Assembly (NCBI GenBank): GCA_963678565.1
Contig: OY782875.1
Span: 3,348,001 to 3,412,000 of the forward strand
Direction: 5' to 3'
DNA length: 64,000 bases
Origin: SKHV01 sp963678565
Lineage (GTDB): Bacteria > Bacteroidota > Bacteroidia > Bacteroidales > Prolixibacteraceae
In this document: positions 46,801 to 55,158 of the stretch, piece by piece
Position numbering within the stretch: the stretch's first letter is position 1
Layout: every line of letters begins with the position of its first letter
The notes under the pieces: model-generated
Databases searched by the model: none
Seen by the model: only the letters and a program-made list of their open reading frames with translations
What the model was told of the DNA's origin: nothing
Position numbers and translations under genes: made by a program

Positions 46801-49800
46801 CTTGGGGTATTGCTGTCACTATAAACAAAATCGGAAGCATTCTCCCAACCAGTACCATCATTTACTTGCCATTGATATGAATCGGCTCCGGTATAAGCAA
46901 CGGTGAAACTTGATGATTCGCCTTGACAAATAACAACATCATTCGGCTGTGTTGTAAAATTGTTTGTTAGCGCAGTTATATAATTTGAATTCGGTGTTGT
47001 GTATCCATCTGAGTTGCCAGTTATCAATCCATTAGAATTTAAGCCGGTTCCATCGAGTTCATTATCATTATCATCATCGGAAAAACCAGCTTCTAACACA
47101 TCGGAACAGCCATCATCATCGCTATCGGAATCGGTGCGATTGGGGTTTCCGGTACCATCGGTATTGGTATCACTAATTAGTGTCCCATCTATACCACCAC
47201 AAAGATGCTCATCATAAGTAAAGGCAATACCATCTACACCTGGATCTCTTGCACCATTACCACTTACATTAACGAATTTTAAATATCTTGCATCACCATC
47301 TAAAGTAAAGCCTTCAGTTGATGGATTAGAACTACTTGAACTAAAAGTAGCACGAGTAATAAATCCAGAACCTACTGAGGTAGATTGTTGAACCCTTAAA
47401 GAAGTACTACCATTGTTTGATTGCCGGTTATGTGTTACAAAAATAGTTGTTCCACTGGGAACTACAGTCCCCATGTCTAAAACAATACTTGAATTATCGT
47501 TATCTAATCGAGCATATGCATCATTAGGTATTGCAAGAATATTATCAGGCGAAGATACATCTGATGAACTAACTACATCAACTCCATTTCCACTATAAGT
47601 AGTTAGAATACAATAGGGATCATATTGGTCACTAATTCCATTATCATTGTCATCGGAAAAACTATTGACCAAACCAAAGGAGTTTCCATCGCCACCAGCC
47701 TCAACAATATCATAAATTCCATCATTGTCAGAATCTAAATCGTATTGATCGGGAATACCATCACCATCAGTATCTCCAGTCTCATTGGTATCTAAAATTC
47801 CGTCGTTATCATCATCTAAATCTAAATCGTTGTTAACACCATCACCATCAACATCCTGACCAACAACAAAAAGAGTCACCAACTTAGAGTTTAAGGTATT
47901 TGAACCACAATTATTCAGATAGGATGGAGAAGATAAATAAACATAATAGCGATAACCAGTCATTCCCAAGGTGACATTTGAAATAGACAATTCTTTCGTT
48001 GAAACTCCAGCGTAATTACCTCCATTCGACAGGGCAGCATATCCACTACCATTATCCTCGAACCATGAGATATTTTCAGCACCTCCTTCAAAGCTAAAAT
48101 TCACATCATCGCCTTCAAAGGCTAAGATATTATTTGGCTGCGTTGAAATAAAGGGTGCTGCACCATAAGAGGCAGAAGGAGCTGTATAGCCATCAGTACC
48201 ACTTGTTACCACGCCTGTATTACTATTAACCGTAACAGGGACATTTCCTAGTTGTCCATCTTCATCAACATCGGTAAATCCTGCTTCGATTACATCATTA
48301 CATCCATTTCCATCACTATCAATTTCCCGACGATTTGGAATGCCATCCTCGTCGGTGTCGGTATCCGGAATTACAGAACCAGAAGAACCAACACAAGGAT
48401 CGTATGAATAACTTAGACCATCAACATCGAAATCTACGCTGCTATAATTTGAAAAAGCATTGTCGCCTTTTGTGATTTTAATATACCTAGCATCATTACC
48501 TAGACTAAAGCTTCCAGTTACATACGATGTACTGCTGGTAGTTGGACTATTGTTTTGAACAGTTGTTGGATTCGTATTATTATCAGCATAAATATTCATA
48601 TATGCAGTACCTGACTCTCCATTCCCGACCTTCCACACAACACTAATGTTTGATCCTGAAGGAATTACACTTCCCATATCAAGGGTTATATAGTCTCCAT
48701 TTGTATAAATTGGAGCACCAGTTCCATCGGGACTACCAACGGCATATTCGCTATTGGTACTCGTAAGTGGACCTCCATTAAAATCAATAACCGATTGTGC
48801 ATTTATTGTTGCCAGCCCACTACATTCAAACCCATCATGCAATCCATTATTGTTATTGTCGGTAAAACCATCAGCGACACCATCAAAGTTGACATCAGTT
48901 CCTCCTGCTTCATAAATATCATAGATTCCATCGTTGTCGGAATCTAAATCAAAACAATCAGGTACACCGTCTCCATCGGTATCTCCAAGTTCATCCACAT
49001 CCAAGATTCCATCATTATCATCATCGATATCAATGTTATTTGTAATACCATCGCCATCAACATCGGCCGAAACAACACTCAAAACTACAGTTGATGAAGT
49101 GACGGGAGTCATAGAACAAGCAGTTCTCGACGGTGAAGACAAAACGACATAATATTCGTTGCCATCCATTCCTGCAACAACTCCTGTAATGGCTAAATTA
49201 TTGGTTGTTGCTCCACTAATAGTTACTCCACCTGATGTTCCATCAGTTAAAAGCACGCCATTTTGGTACCATTGAAACTGTTCAGATTCACCATCGACTA
49301 CAAAATTGGCAGTTTCGCCAACTGAAACAAACACACTAGAAGGTTGAGAATTTATTACCGGGTTGGGTGAATAAGTTAAATAGGAAGCATCGGGACTTGT
49401 ATATCCATCAACTCCACTAGTTACAATTCCATTACTAGGATTACTTGTGATCGGATTACTTCCTAATCTTCCGTCTCCATCAGAATCAGTAAAACCGGCT
49501 TCTGCAACATCGTAGCAACCATCACCATCGCTATCCAAATCGTAAACATTGGCAATTCCATCCTGATCAAAATCATACCGATCATCCACGCCATCGAAAT
49601 TAGTATCTACAAATCCAGAATGATCCGGATCTAAGTAGTTTGGTATGTCATCGCCGTCGCTATCACCAATTGGATTGGGCAAACCATTATGTTCATCGGT
49701 ATTATAAATACCATCATTATCTAAATCCAAATCATCTGCATCGTCAACCCCATCACCATCACTATCACAACCGGGAATAGTCATATTGATTGTTGCAGAA

Positions 49801-51290
49801 AGTGACTGAGAAATATAAAACCAGGTATTGATAATTCGTTCGTTTCCAAAATCATCAGTCAAAGTGGAAGATGTTGCAGTTCCTCCGCCATTAGCAGCGG
49901 CAGGAGGTGTGCTTGTTGGGTTTGAGCCATTCCAAGGGTGAGTAGGACCGTAAACACCATTATACAGTCCACTATAATTACTTCCGCCACTTGTTGAATT
50001 ATCAGCAAATGTAGTTAGGCCTGAATCATCCCAGTACAAATGTTGATTACCATTGGCCGGCCAAATAGATTCTACTGTTATACCATTTACGTTCAACTCG
50101 GCATCATACATTGGAAAATTTGATCGTCCTTGAAATAATTTTGCAGTTACACCTGCAGTTACACCAACAGGCACAGGATTTCCCTGACCGTCGTTTCCAT
50201 CCCATTCAACTACATGGTTTCCCAAAGTTAAATCAAATAGCTCAATTACTAAATCGGAGGTTCCGGGTTGATACCCTGCAGTTCCATTTAAATCCAATAA
50301 AATAGCTAAGTCTCCAGATTCAGAAATATAAAATGGAATAAAATAATTTCCTCCACAACCATAAATATTACTGGTGAAAAATGTAATTCCCACATTACCA
50401 ACCGGAAAAACATTTCCATCCGGTTCGTTCAAGAATACTTTATAAGGATTGGGTATTTCGGGTTTCGTACCTGAAACATTTATTGATTTTCTATCGTTCA
50501 CAAAGTTACCGGTATTATAAATACCTTCACTATTTAAAGAGATTTCAAAGCCGAGGGGTTGAAATCCTTGTTCAAAACCTAACTTCACCACAAATTCATC
50601 AGAAGAGTAACCATACAAATCACCTACAAAATCAGAGGTTCCTATTGAATTTGGGAAATCGGAATCGGTTAAATCAACCGTAATAAAATTCCACTTTCTA
50701 CTCCAAACACGGCCAGGATGTTGGGTATTATCATCCTCTGCAACTGTAAAATCGAAAAATGGAAAAGTAATTGGTTCATCATCCAATTCTGTTCCATACC
50801 GCCAACTATATGTATGAGAAAACTCAATGTAATAGTCTCCGTTTGAATCAAAACTAACAGCTATGGGGTTATAACCTGCTGGTGTTGCATTGCTTATATT
50901 CGGACCTGCAGCTGCCTGATTATAATTCGAAATAAATCCCTGATTACCATTAGTTGTTGAAATTTCACTAGAGGCTACAAGATATCCCGACTCATTGTAT
51001 ATGTAGTAAAAAACATCTGATAATAAATCTGTTGAATTATTAGCAAAGGTTCTTGGGTGAAAGCCCATATACAAATTTTCAGTTGTATAATCGTCAATGG
51101 TGATATAAATTCGATTGTGTGGATCACATCCAAAATACGATCCTGATTCAGACTGGGGATTCACATACAACGCTGCTCCATCAACCGAATTTGAAGGAGA
51201 AACCTGATTTGTTCCCTCTCCATATAAACTTGGACTAACAATGAAACATAATAGAATAAAAATAAATATGAAATTTACTGTTAACCTCAC
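43803..51290 (-). CDS. giant secreted repeat protein with shared C-terminal domain (2495 aa)
   Basis: A signal peptide (FIFIFILLCFIVSPSLYG) precedes a beta-rich N-terminal part (to about 500). Three large repeats with a period of about 400 residues (about 1.2 kb of DNA) follow. Each has an Asp-rich thrombospondin type 3 block (such as DSDNDGIYDIYEAGG), a DGC-D-V-EAGF segment and an Ig-like domain (FQWYQNG, ISWFEDNGSG, YQWQVNDGTG). A SprB-type repeat lies near 1640-1700 (YLWSTGATTSSIDGLSAGNY). A very glycine-rich stretch spans about 1880-2120 (GGGGGSNISAGGIGG), then a HYR-like domain. The last 159 residues or so are the shared C-terminal domain, ending IEELPPVGVFGDF. Calcium binding and cell-surface adhesion are likely from family knowledge. 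Confidence 0.9.
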   Translation of the reverse strand: MRLTVNFIFIFILLCFIVSPSLYGEGTNQVSPSNSVDGAALYVNPQSESGSYFGCDPHNRIYITIDDYTTENLYMGFHPRTFANNSTDLLSDVFYYIYNESGYLVASSEISTTNGNQGFISNYNQAAAGPNISNATPAGYNPIAVSFDSNGDYYIEFSHTYSWRYGTELDDEPITFPFFDFTVAEDDNTQHPGRVWSRKWNFITVDLTDSDFPNSIGTSDFVGDLYGYSSDEFVVKLGFEQGFQPLGFEISLNSEGIYNTGNFVNDRKSINVSGTKPEIPNPYKVFLNEPDGNVFPVGNVGITFFTSNIYGCGGNYFIPFYISESGDLAILLDLNGTAGYQPGTSDLVIELFDLTLGNHVVEWDGNDGQGNPVPVGVTAGVTAKLFQGRSNFPMYDAELNVNGITVESIWPANGNQHLYWDDSGLTTFADNSTSGGSNYSGLYNGVYGPTHPWNGSNPTSTPPAAANGGGTATSSTLTDDFGNERIINTWFYISQSLSATINMTIPGCDSDGDGVDDADDLDLDNDGIYNTDEHNGLPNPIGDSDGDDIPNYLDPDHSGFVDTNFDGVDDRYDFDQDGIANVYDLDSDGDGCYDVAEAGFTDSDGDGRLGSNPITSNPSNGIVTSGVDGYTSPDASYLTYSPNPVINSQPSSVFVSVGETANFVVDGESEQFQWYQNGVLLTDGTSGGVTISGATTNNLAITGVVAGMDGNEYYVVLSSPSRTACSMTPVTSSTVVLSVVSADVDGDGITNNIDIDDDNDGILDVDELGDTDGDGVPDCFDLDSDNDGIYDIYEAGGTDVNFDGVADGFTDNNNNGLHDGFECSGLATINAQSVIDFNGGPLTSTNSEYAVGSPDGTGAPIYTNGDYITLDMGSVIPSGSNISVVWKVGNGESGTAYMNIYADNNTNPTTVQNNSPTTSSTSYVTGSFSLGNDARYIKITKGDNAFSNYSSVDFDVDGLSYSYDPCVGSSGSVIPDTDTDEDGIPNRREIDSDGNGCNDVIEAGFTDVDEDGQLGNVPVTVNSNTGVVTSGTDGYTAPSASYGAAPFISTQPNNILAFEGDDVNFSFEGGAENISWFEDNGSGYAALSNGGNYAGVSTKELSISNVTLGMTGYRYYVYLSSPSYLNNCGSNTLNSKLVTLFVVGQDVDGDGVNNDLDLDDDNDGILDTNETGDTDGDGIPDQYDLDSDNDGIYDIVEAGGDGNSFGLVNSFSDDNDNGISDQYDPYCILTTYSGNGVDVVSSSDVSSPDNILAIPNDAYARLDNDNSSIVLDMGTVVPSGTTIFVTHNRQSNNGSTSLRVQQSTSVGSGFITRATFSSSSSNPSTEGFTLDGDARYLKFVNVSGNGARDPGVDGIAFTYDEHLCGGIDGTLISDTNTDGTGNPNRTDSDSDDDGCSDVLEAGFSDDDNDNELDGTGLNSNGLITGNSDGYTTPNSNYITALTNNFTTQPNDVVICQGESSSFTVAYTGADSYQWQVNDGTGWENASDFVYSDSNTPSLQIGSVNDSYDGYRYRVLVTTPDYACGSLTSEEATLTVENESVPEFSFSNFPAVCGGTTNASLTYSSSNVANYSIDFNSAAEAEGFSDVGLTAFSASPIILSVPSGASPGTYYATLTAYNNVGCTQDYSISVSVADIIANTSTTPAGFPCAGVDGTASIEVLSANGTVSYLWSTGATTSSIDGLSAGNYSVTVTDNCGSKTFYLTVGSEYNERCANKGIDGSVSLSASPNEFGAPVAATLSSGATQISVESSFGNQLSAGDLLVIMQMQGADINLSNNSSYGTPSSITAGQYEYVIVKEIQSSGTIVLLNDDTPITYNYANTSATPSATQHSYQIVKVPQYENVTLIADIDVTPWDGQTGGVLFMDVAEELDFNGHTISANGAGFRGGSSVSEGGSGAGTNTDYYFSSSNIGHGYKGEGIAGTPAYVYNGTSVVATGTDYPGGNGKGRGAAANAGGGANDADVSNNDENSGGGGGSNISAGGIGGNAWNSNNYVEDLGGRGGYALNGSVAQVYMGGGGGGGSSNNGFIPYGGNGGGIIIIHAESFDGVGTVSANGNIGYPGVGNNGNDAGGGGGAGGSIVLSADVNSANLTIEANGGRGSDAELDGSSHGPGGGGSGGAVYLSISGSPLVEVSGGESGLTNTSLSYGSTSGDSGSNNSVGENSFVNFTVLGRNCNDEDNTEPQISCPADITLCSNSIPSEYTNLAEFIAAGGTASDNQSGLATGCFSLKSSSTVGDILTRTYSIYDNAGNEATCEQKITILATPQISEMADVTSCGDYELPPILGTDLTGNQAYFDGMNGTGTQYESGDEIETTTTMYIYDANGSCSDEEEFNITINRLNLAVSSDGSGCANLIDYSTPAFNPENENYNSGASQVVFRVSRELSNNDNWTFDFTCAGNVEGPDTASYVGTLLINGSGGATPTYTGTVDNGTVDAKDNTFVDLVFDILNTPGSEQVITFSISSINDGVCNVETEGNSSLDNNATYRIEELPPVGVFGDF

Positions 51291-51606
51291 GAAATCTCTT
51301 GACTTTGGTTTTTAAATAAAAATACTCAGGTGAATTTCCGAATCGAAACAACACAAAATTAACATCATCAGTTGGTATTGCACTAAAAGACAACGACCTT
51401 TTGATAAAAGCGATTATTAAATAGATTAACAGCTAAAAATAGAAGATAAAGCAGACCAGCTTTAATTCATTATAATGAAATTAAAAATTTTCTTACTCCT
51501 CCTTGTTTGCAACGAAAGGCTACTATTCTAATCACATCAACCACTCGTTACAATTGTGTGGCAGTTAAATTACTTTTAAAATAAGCTACTTGATTTTCTT
51601 TCGTAA
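51291..51606. other. 316-base intergenic region
   Basis: This gap separates two minus-strand surface genes. It holds two diverged REP-like elements (51500-51564) and AT-rich sequence. I see no ORF, and the promoter for the 2495-aa gene was not identified. Confidence 0.6.
51500..51564. repeat. two diverged REP-like elements
   Basis: CTCCTTGTTTGCAACGAAAGG lies at about 51500-51520 (first 20 bases quoted plus one), and CCACTCGTTACAATTGTGTGG at 51541-51561 with GCAG-like flank. They match the element family at 36174 and 42125, but with imperfect stems. Confidence 0.6.
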
Positions 51607-53802
51607 TTAATTTCCAAATGGGCCAACAGGAGGCATCATTGAAAGAATATGAGTCACAGAATTGTCGCTTGTATTAGTTTCATTAACGCTATTTTCGGTA
51701 TCAGTCACATTTGAAATTGAAAATGTAATAGATTGTTCGCTACCCGGGACATTTACTATTTTAAACCGAAAATAAACAAAATCGTTATCAAAAGCGGTTA
51801 CCATTGGTGTAGTTCCTTGCGTGGTTGGTGTAACTTGATCACCACCAACACGAACCAAAGTTGCAGTTCCTCCTGAAATTGAATAATCAAACTGCCATTC
51901 ATCGGTGGAAGTTTCTAAATCAACTCGAAAGTCAACATAAGAAACTCCGGGGTCATATGGACCATCGTTATCGGGATTGAAATGAGGTGGAATTAAATCG
52001 GGGCAGGTTGTTGCAGAATAAATAGGAACAGCTGCAGTTGAATCAGAAGATTCAGTAATATTACGCACCAAAGCATTGACCACTTCTTCTAGTTTAAAAT
52101 CTTTTTTATGGTTAGGACTAACAGTATGGCCATCAGGATCTGCAACATTATTTACAGTAAGTCTATATACCACACCTTCTACAATGGGAATCGATAAGTC
52201 TAAATCAACTTTGTTTACATTAACCGCATCACGAGTTGCTGAAGTAATTGACGGATTTGAAGCACCTCCATTATTGGTGATCGCATAATTCCCTTCAATT
52301 TCAGCTGTAGCGGCTGTAACTTCTTCATTAAAAACAAGTGTAATACTCGTTAGTGAATTTATAATAATTGAAGATATAAATGGTCGTTCAAATGTAACAG
52401 TCCCTCCCCCATTTAAATCGCCAATCACATCAATTGTTTCAATATCAGCGTCTGGGTCTGTACCTAAAGTTGCTCCATCTTCAATATCCAAGTCATTGTG
52501 TATAACCACATCTACCGTGGTTACAACATCCGCCCCATCTTCTATCACCACATCAAAGAATTCAATATCATCACCTTCAATATTTTGTTCTCCATCACCC
52601 GCAAAAATAAATGTACTACTATCAGCATTGAAGGTTCCACTATTGTCGAAAGTACCTCCTTCGAAAGTTATTTCACTATTCCCGGCATTAATGGTCCCTC
52701 CACTATTGGCAATGGTAACATCCCCCACAAATGAAATATCACCATCCTCTGCATCTAAGGTTCCGCTATTAGAAAAAGTTGCCGTACCACCAATGGTTAA
52801 ATCGCCATTACCAATATCAATATTACCACTTTGCGAAAAAGTGCCATCACCGTTTATTATTATACTCCCCTTACAATCCACCGATAATGTTGAAGAGTTT
52901 CCGAAAACACCATCACCTGCAAAAATTAATTGACCATTCCAAATAGTTACAATCGCACTCCCTTGCGTTTGAATATCGTGATAAAAGGTAACTATTGCAT
53001 CGCCAATATGCAATTGACCATTATTTTCAACTGTTGCTGGAATTTTAAACTCAATTCGACCATTGGTGGTAGGTGGTGGTTTTACCAACGATGTAGGACA
53101 AGTACCATCAACCATATCCATATAAAATCGACCGCCACTACGAATCACTAAATCATCGCTACCAGGGTCTCCATCAAATGTAATCTGAGATTCGCCACCA
53201 TATATATAACCATATACTCTTACATCACCGAGCGTGTTTAAGGTTCCGTCCAACATTGTAATTGACTTGCTATAATTCACCTTTAATCCATTATTATAAC
53301 TTAAATTGCCATCATTAACCTTGATAAAACAATTAACTTCCACATATGAATTACACGTAAAAGAGCCATTGCTATTAACAACAAACATAGTATCAGAAGA
53401 GTATGCAGTTGAAAAAGTGCCATCTACAGTTAAAGATCCGCCATCTAAGTACAATTTATTATCTGTATCATTAGGGATCGAAAAATTACCAGAAACTGTT
53501 AGAGAACCATTTATTATCAATTGAGCACTAGATTGCCAATTACCAAGTTGAACACTACTAACTGCAACATTTAAACCTGTCGGAATTACTGGATAATTAC
53601 TTAAAGCCCCATTAATTATTACACTTGATCCCGAACTTGGAACTACTCCTCCATCCCAGTTACCTGATGTATTCCAATCGGTATTTACATTTCCAGTCCA
53701 TGTTTGCCCAAATCCAATATGTACAAAACCTAACAACACAACAAACAATACGCTTAGCTTTAAGCGCTGCCCACCTTTAAATATGTTGTTTTTGATTTCC
53801 AT
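51607..53802 (-). CDS. secreted beta-helix/G8-like protein with shared C-terminal domain (about 731 aa)
   Basis: The start is placed at 53802 (MEIKNNIFKG) since it leads straight into a signal peptide (LSVLFVVLLGFVHIGFG). An upstream in-frame ATG at 53823 would add only seven residues. The N-terminal part (WTGNVNTDWNTSGNWDGG) is typical of secreted beta-helix proteins; many short repeats of the form GNGDLTIGGTATFSNSGT, DGDISFVGDVTIANSGG run from about 90 to 480. An Ig-like/SwmB-type domain (about 490-575, ITLVFNEEVTAATAEIEGNY) comes next, then the shared C-terminal domain (last 155 residues, ALVRNITESSDSTAAVPIY to MMPPVGPFGN). It is probably exported and surface-held; no enzyme domain is seen. 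Confidence 0.86.
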   Translation of the reverse strand: MEIKNNIFKGGQRLKLSVLFVVLLGFVHIGFGQTWTGNVNTDWNTSGNWDGGVVPSSGSSVIINGALSNYPVIPTGLNVAVSSVQLGNWQSSAQLIINGSLTVSGNFSIPNDTDNKLYLDGGSLTVDGTFSTAYSSDTMFVVNSNGSFTCNSYVEVNCFIKVNDGNLSYNNGLKVNYSKSITMLDGTLNTLGDVRVYGYIYGGESQITFDGDPGSDDLVIRSGGRFYMDMVDGTCPTSLVKPPPTTNGRIEFKIPATVENNGQLHIGDAIVTFYHDIQTQGSAIVTIWNGQLIFAGDGVFGNSSTLSVDCKGSIIINGDGTFSQSGNIDIGNGDLTIGGTATFSNSGTLDAEDGDISFVGDVTIANSGGTINAGNSEITFEGGTFDNSGTFNADSSTFIFAGDGEQNIEGDDIEFFDVVIEDGADVVTTVDVVIHNDLDIEDGATLGTDPDADIETIDVIGDLNGGGTVTFERPFISSIIINSLTSITLVFNEEVTAATAEIEGNYAITNNGGASNPSITSATRDAVNVNKVDLDLSIPIVEGVVYRLTVNNVADPDGHTVSPNHKKDFKLEEVVNALVRNITESSDSTAAVPIYSATTCPDLIPPHFNPDNDGPYDPGVSYVDFRVDLETSTDEWQFDYSISGGTATLVRVGGDQVTPTTQGTTPMVTAFDNDFVYFRFKIVNVPGSEQSITFSISNVTDTENSVNETNTSDNSVTHILSMMPPVGPFGN

Positions 53803-54185
53803 AATATTTTTGAGACATTGCATTTTGCAATTATCTTTTCTCCTTACTTTTATTGTTCTAACAAAAACATTTATTTGATCTTTAGTAGATTTAAGCCTAT
53901 AGAGACTAAAAATAACCTGTATAATGATAAAAACGAACTTTAAAAACTAATGTTTAATCTTTTTTGATGAACCCTACTTTTATTACGATGAAATAAGATT
54001 TTAAAAGCGTTAAAATTACCTAGTATAATTTCCGAGGTAACATAATGAGCTGCATACTTGCGATTTACGAAAATTAGACTCAATTATTTCGAAATAAATA
54101 AGCTAGAACCAAAAAATTGAAACAAAAAGTAAAAACCCATGCTTAATTTATTTGTATAAATAACGAAAGCTGGAATAGGCGCCTT
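53803..54185. other. 383-base intergenic region, nothing recognised
   Basis: The stretch is AT-rich with no ORF, no REP-like element and no clear TAnnTTTG box on the minus strand. It must hold the start signals of the beta-helix gene. Confidence 0.5.
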
Positions 54186-54602
54186 TTAACACGATCTCTT
54201 TTGGGCAACATTTTCAAGTGCTCGAACAAGTTCTTCTGCCACCGACAAGCGTCCATTAACCAGAGTGGTAGTAGTTACGATTCCTTTTAGTGATAATTTC
54301 TCATCGGGCAAGCGATAAATATCCTGATAGAATAAATACTTGATACCTTCATGTTCTGCTCTTAATTTCACCACAAATTGGTCTCCACTTTTTAAAGGTG
54401 TTTTATAGGCCAAATCGATGCGCGCTACTACTGCAATGATACCTCGAGCAGTTAATTCAGCAAAATCAAGTCCAATTGTTTTCAGAAATTCGTGACGCGC
54501 ATGCTCCAAATAATTTTGGTAAACTGAGTTATTTACAATTCCCTGTAAATCGCATTCGTAATCGCGCACTTTAAACTCTAATTCAAAATCGTAAGCTTTC
54601 AT
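54186..54602 (-). CDS. acyl-CoA thioesterase, 4HBT hotdog fold (YbgC/FadM-like)
   Basis: The 138-aa protein has the hotdog fold. The signature is YECDLQGIVNNSVYQNYLEH, with the likely catalytic Asp in ECDLQG followed by the family N-x-x-Y-x-x-Y-x-E pattern. It probably hydrolyses acyl-CoA thioesters; the substrate is unknown. It is cytoplasmic, with no signal peptide. It lies about 100 bases downstream of the thioredoxin-like gene on the same strand. Length is standard for the family. Confidence 0.9.
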   Translation of the reverse strand: MKAYDFELEFKVRDYECDLQGIVNNSVYQNYLEHARHEFLKTIGLDFAELTARGIIAVVARIDLAYKTPLKSGDQFVVKLRAEHEGIKYLFYQDIYRLPDEKLSLKGIVTTTTLVNGRLSVAEELVRALENVAQKRSC

Positions 54603-54703
54603 TCCTATTTTACGTTCTAGTTTTCGATCAATGAAAGTATATAATTCTTTTGAATATGTATAATCTAAATAGCATTGCAGTGAATAAACTGCATCATAAT
54701 TAT

Positions 54704-55030
54704 CTATTTATACAAGCTAAGCAGTTTATCAATTTTATTTTTGAAGTCACCGATGCTAATATTTCTAATTTCTCGGATGTATTCGCGCCCTTCGATCCAA
54801 AAAATAATTAGTGGTACTGAAAAAACAGTATACTTTCCGACTAATTCGGGAGCTTGTTCACTAGGAACTTCAATCAGCTTAATTTCAGGATAATTCGTAC
54901 TAATCAATTCTTCTATTTTGGCTTTGACCACATTACAAACACTGCATTGTGCCCCTGAAAAATAGGTCACAACCATTTCGTAATTTTCAATAATATTCTG
55001 AAAGTCTTTTTCTTCGATAACGGTTTCCAT
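54704..55030 (-). CDS. thioredoxin-like protein with CSVC motif
   Basis: The 108-aa protein has the thioredoxin fold with the redox motif C-S-V-C in YFSGAQCSVCNVVKAKIEEL instead of the usual CGPC. A cis-Pro follows in FSVPLIIFWIEG. There is no signal peptide, so it is cytoplasmic. The reduced N-terminal extent and changed dipeptide suggest a specialised thiol-disulphide role or peroxiredoxin partner. Its start lies about 130 bases from the divergent AsmA-like gene. Confidence 0.88.
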   Translation of the reverse strand: METVIEEKDFQNIIENYEMVVTYFSGAQCSVCNVVKAKIEELISTNYPEIKLIEVPSEQAPELVGKYTVFSVPLIIFWIEGREYIREIRNISIGDFKNKIDKLLSLYK

Positions 55031-55158
55031 TGAAAATAATTTTCGATAAAAATACGAAGGTATGAATTAATAACATGCAACTTTTGTTACATTCGTTATG
55101 TTTGACTTATGTAAAAATATTTCTTTAATTAAGGAATTAAATATAGCTTAGCTCTATT

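Noticed and set aside
52496..52933. 145-aa plus-strand open frame within the beta-helix gene
   Set aside because: It is the antisense of repeated Gly/Asp/Ser codons, with Ser/Pro-rich composition and no supporting signal.
36273..53802. T9SS type A CTD at the ends of the large proteins
   Set aside because: Type A CTDs end in short Lys/Arg-containing strands with a P-N-P-x-x-G pattern near their start. That pattern is not seen here, and the five ends agree with each other instead.
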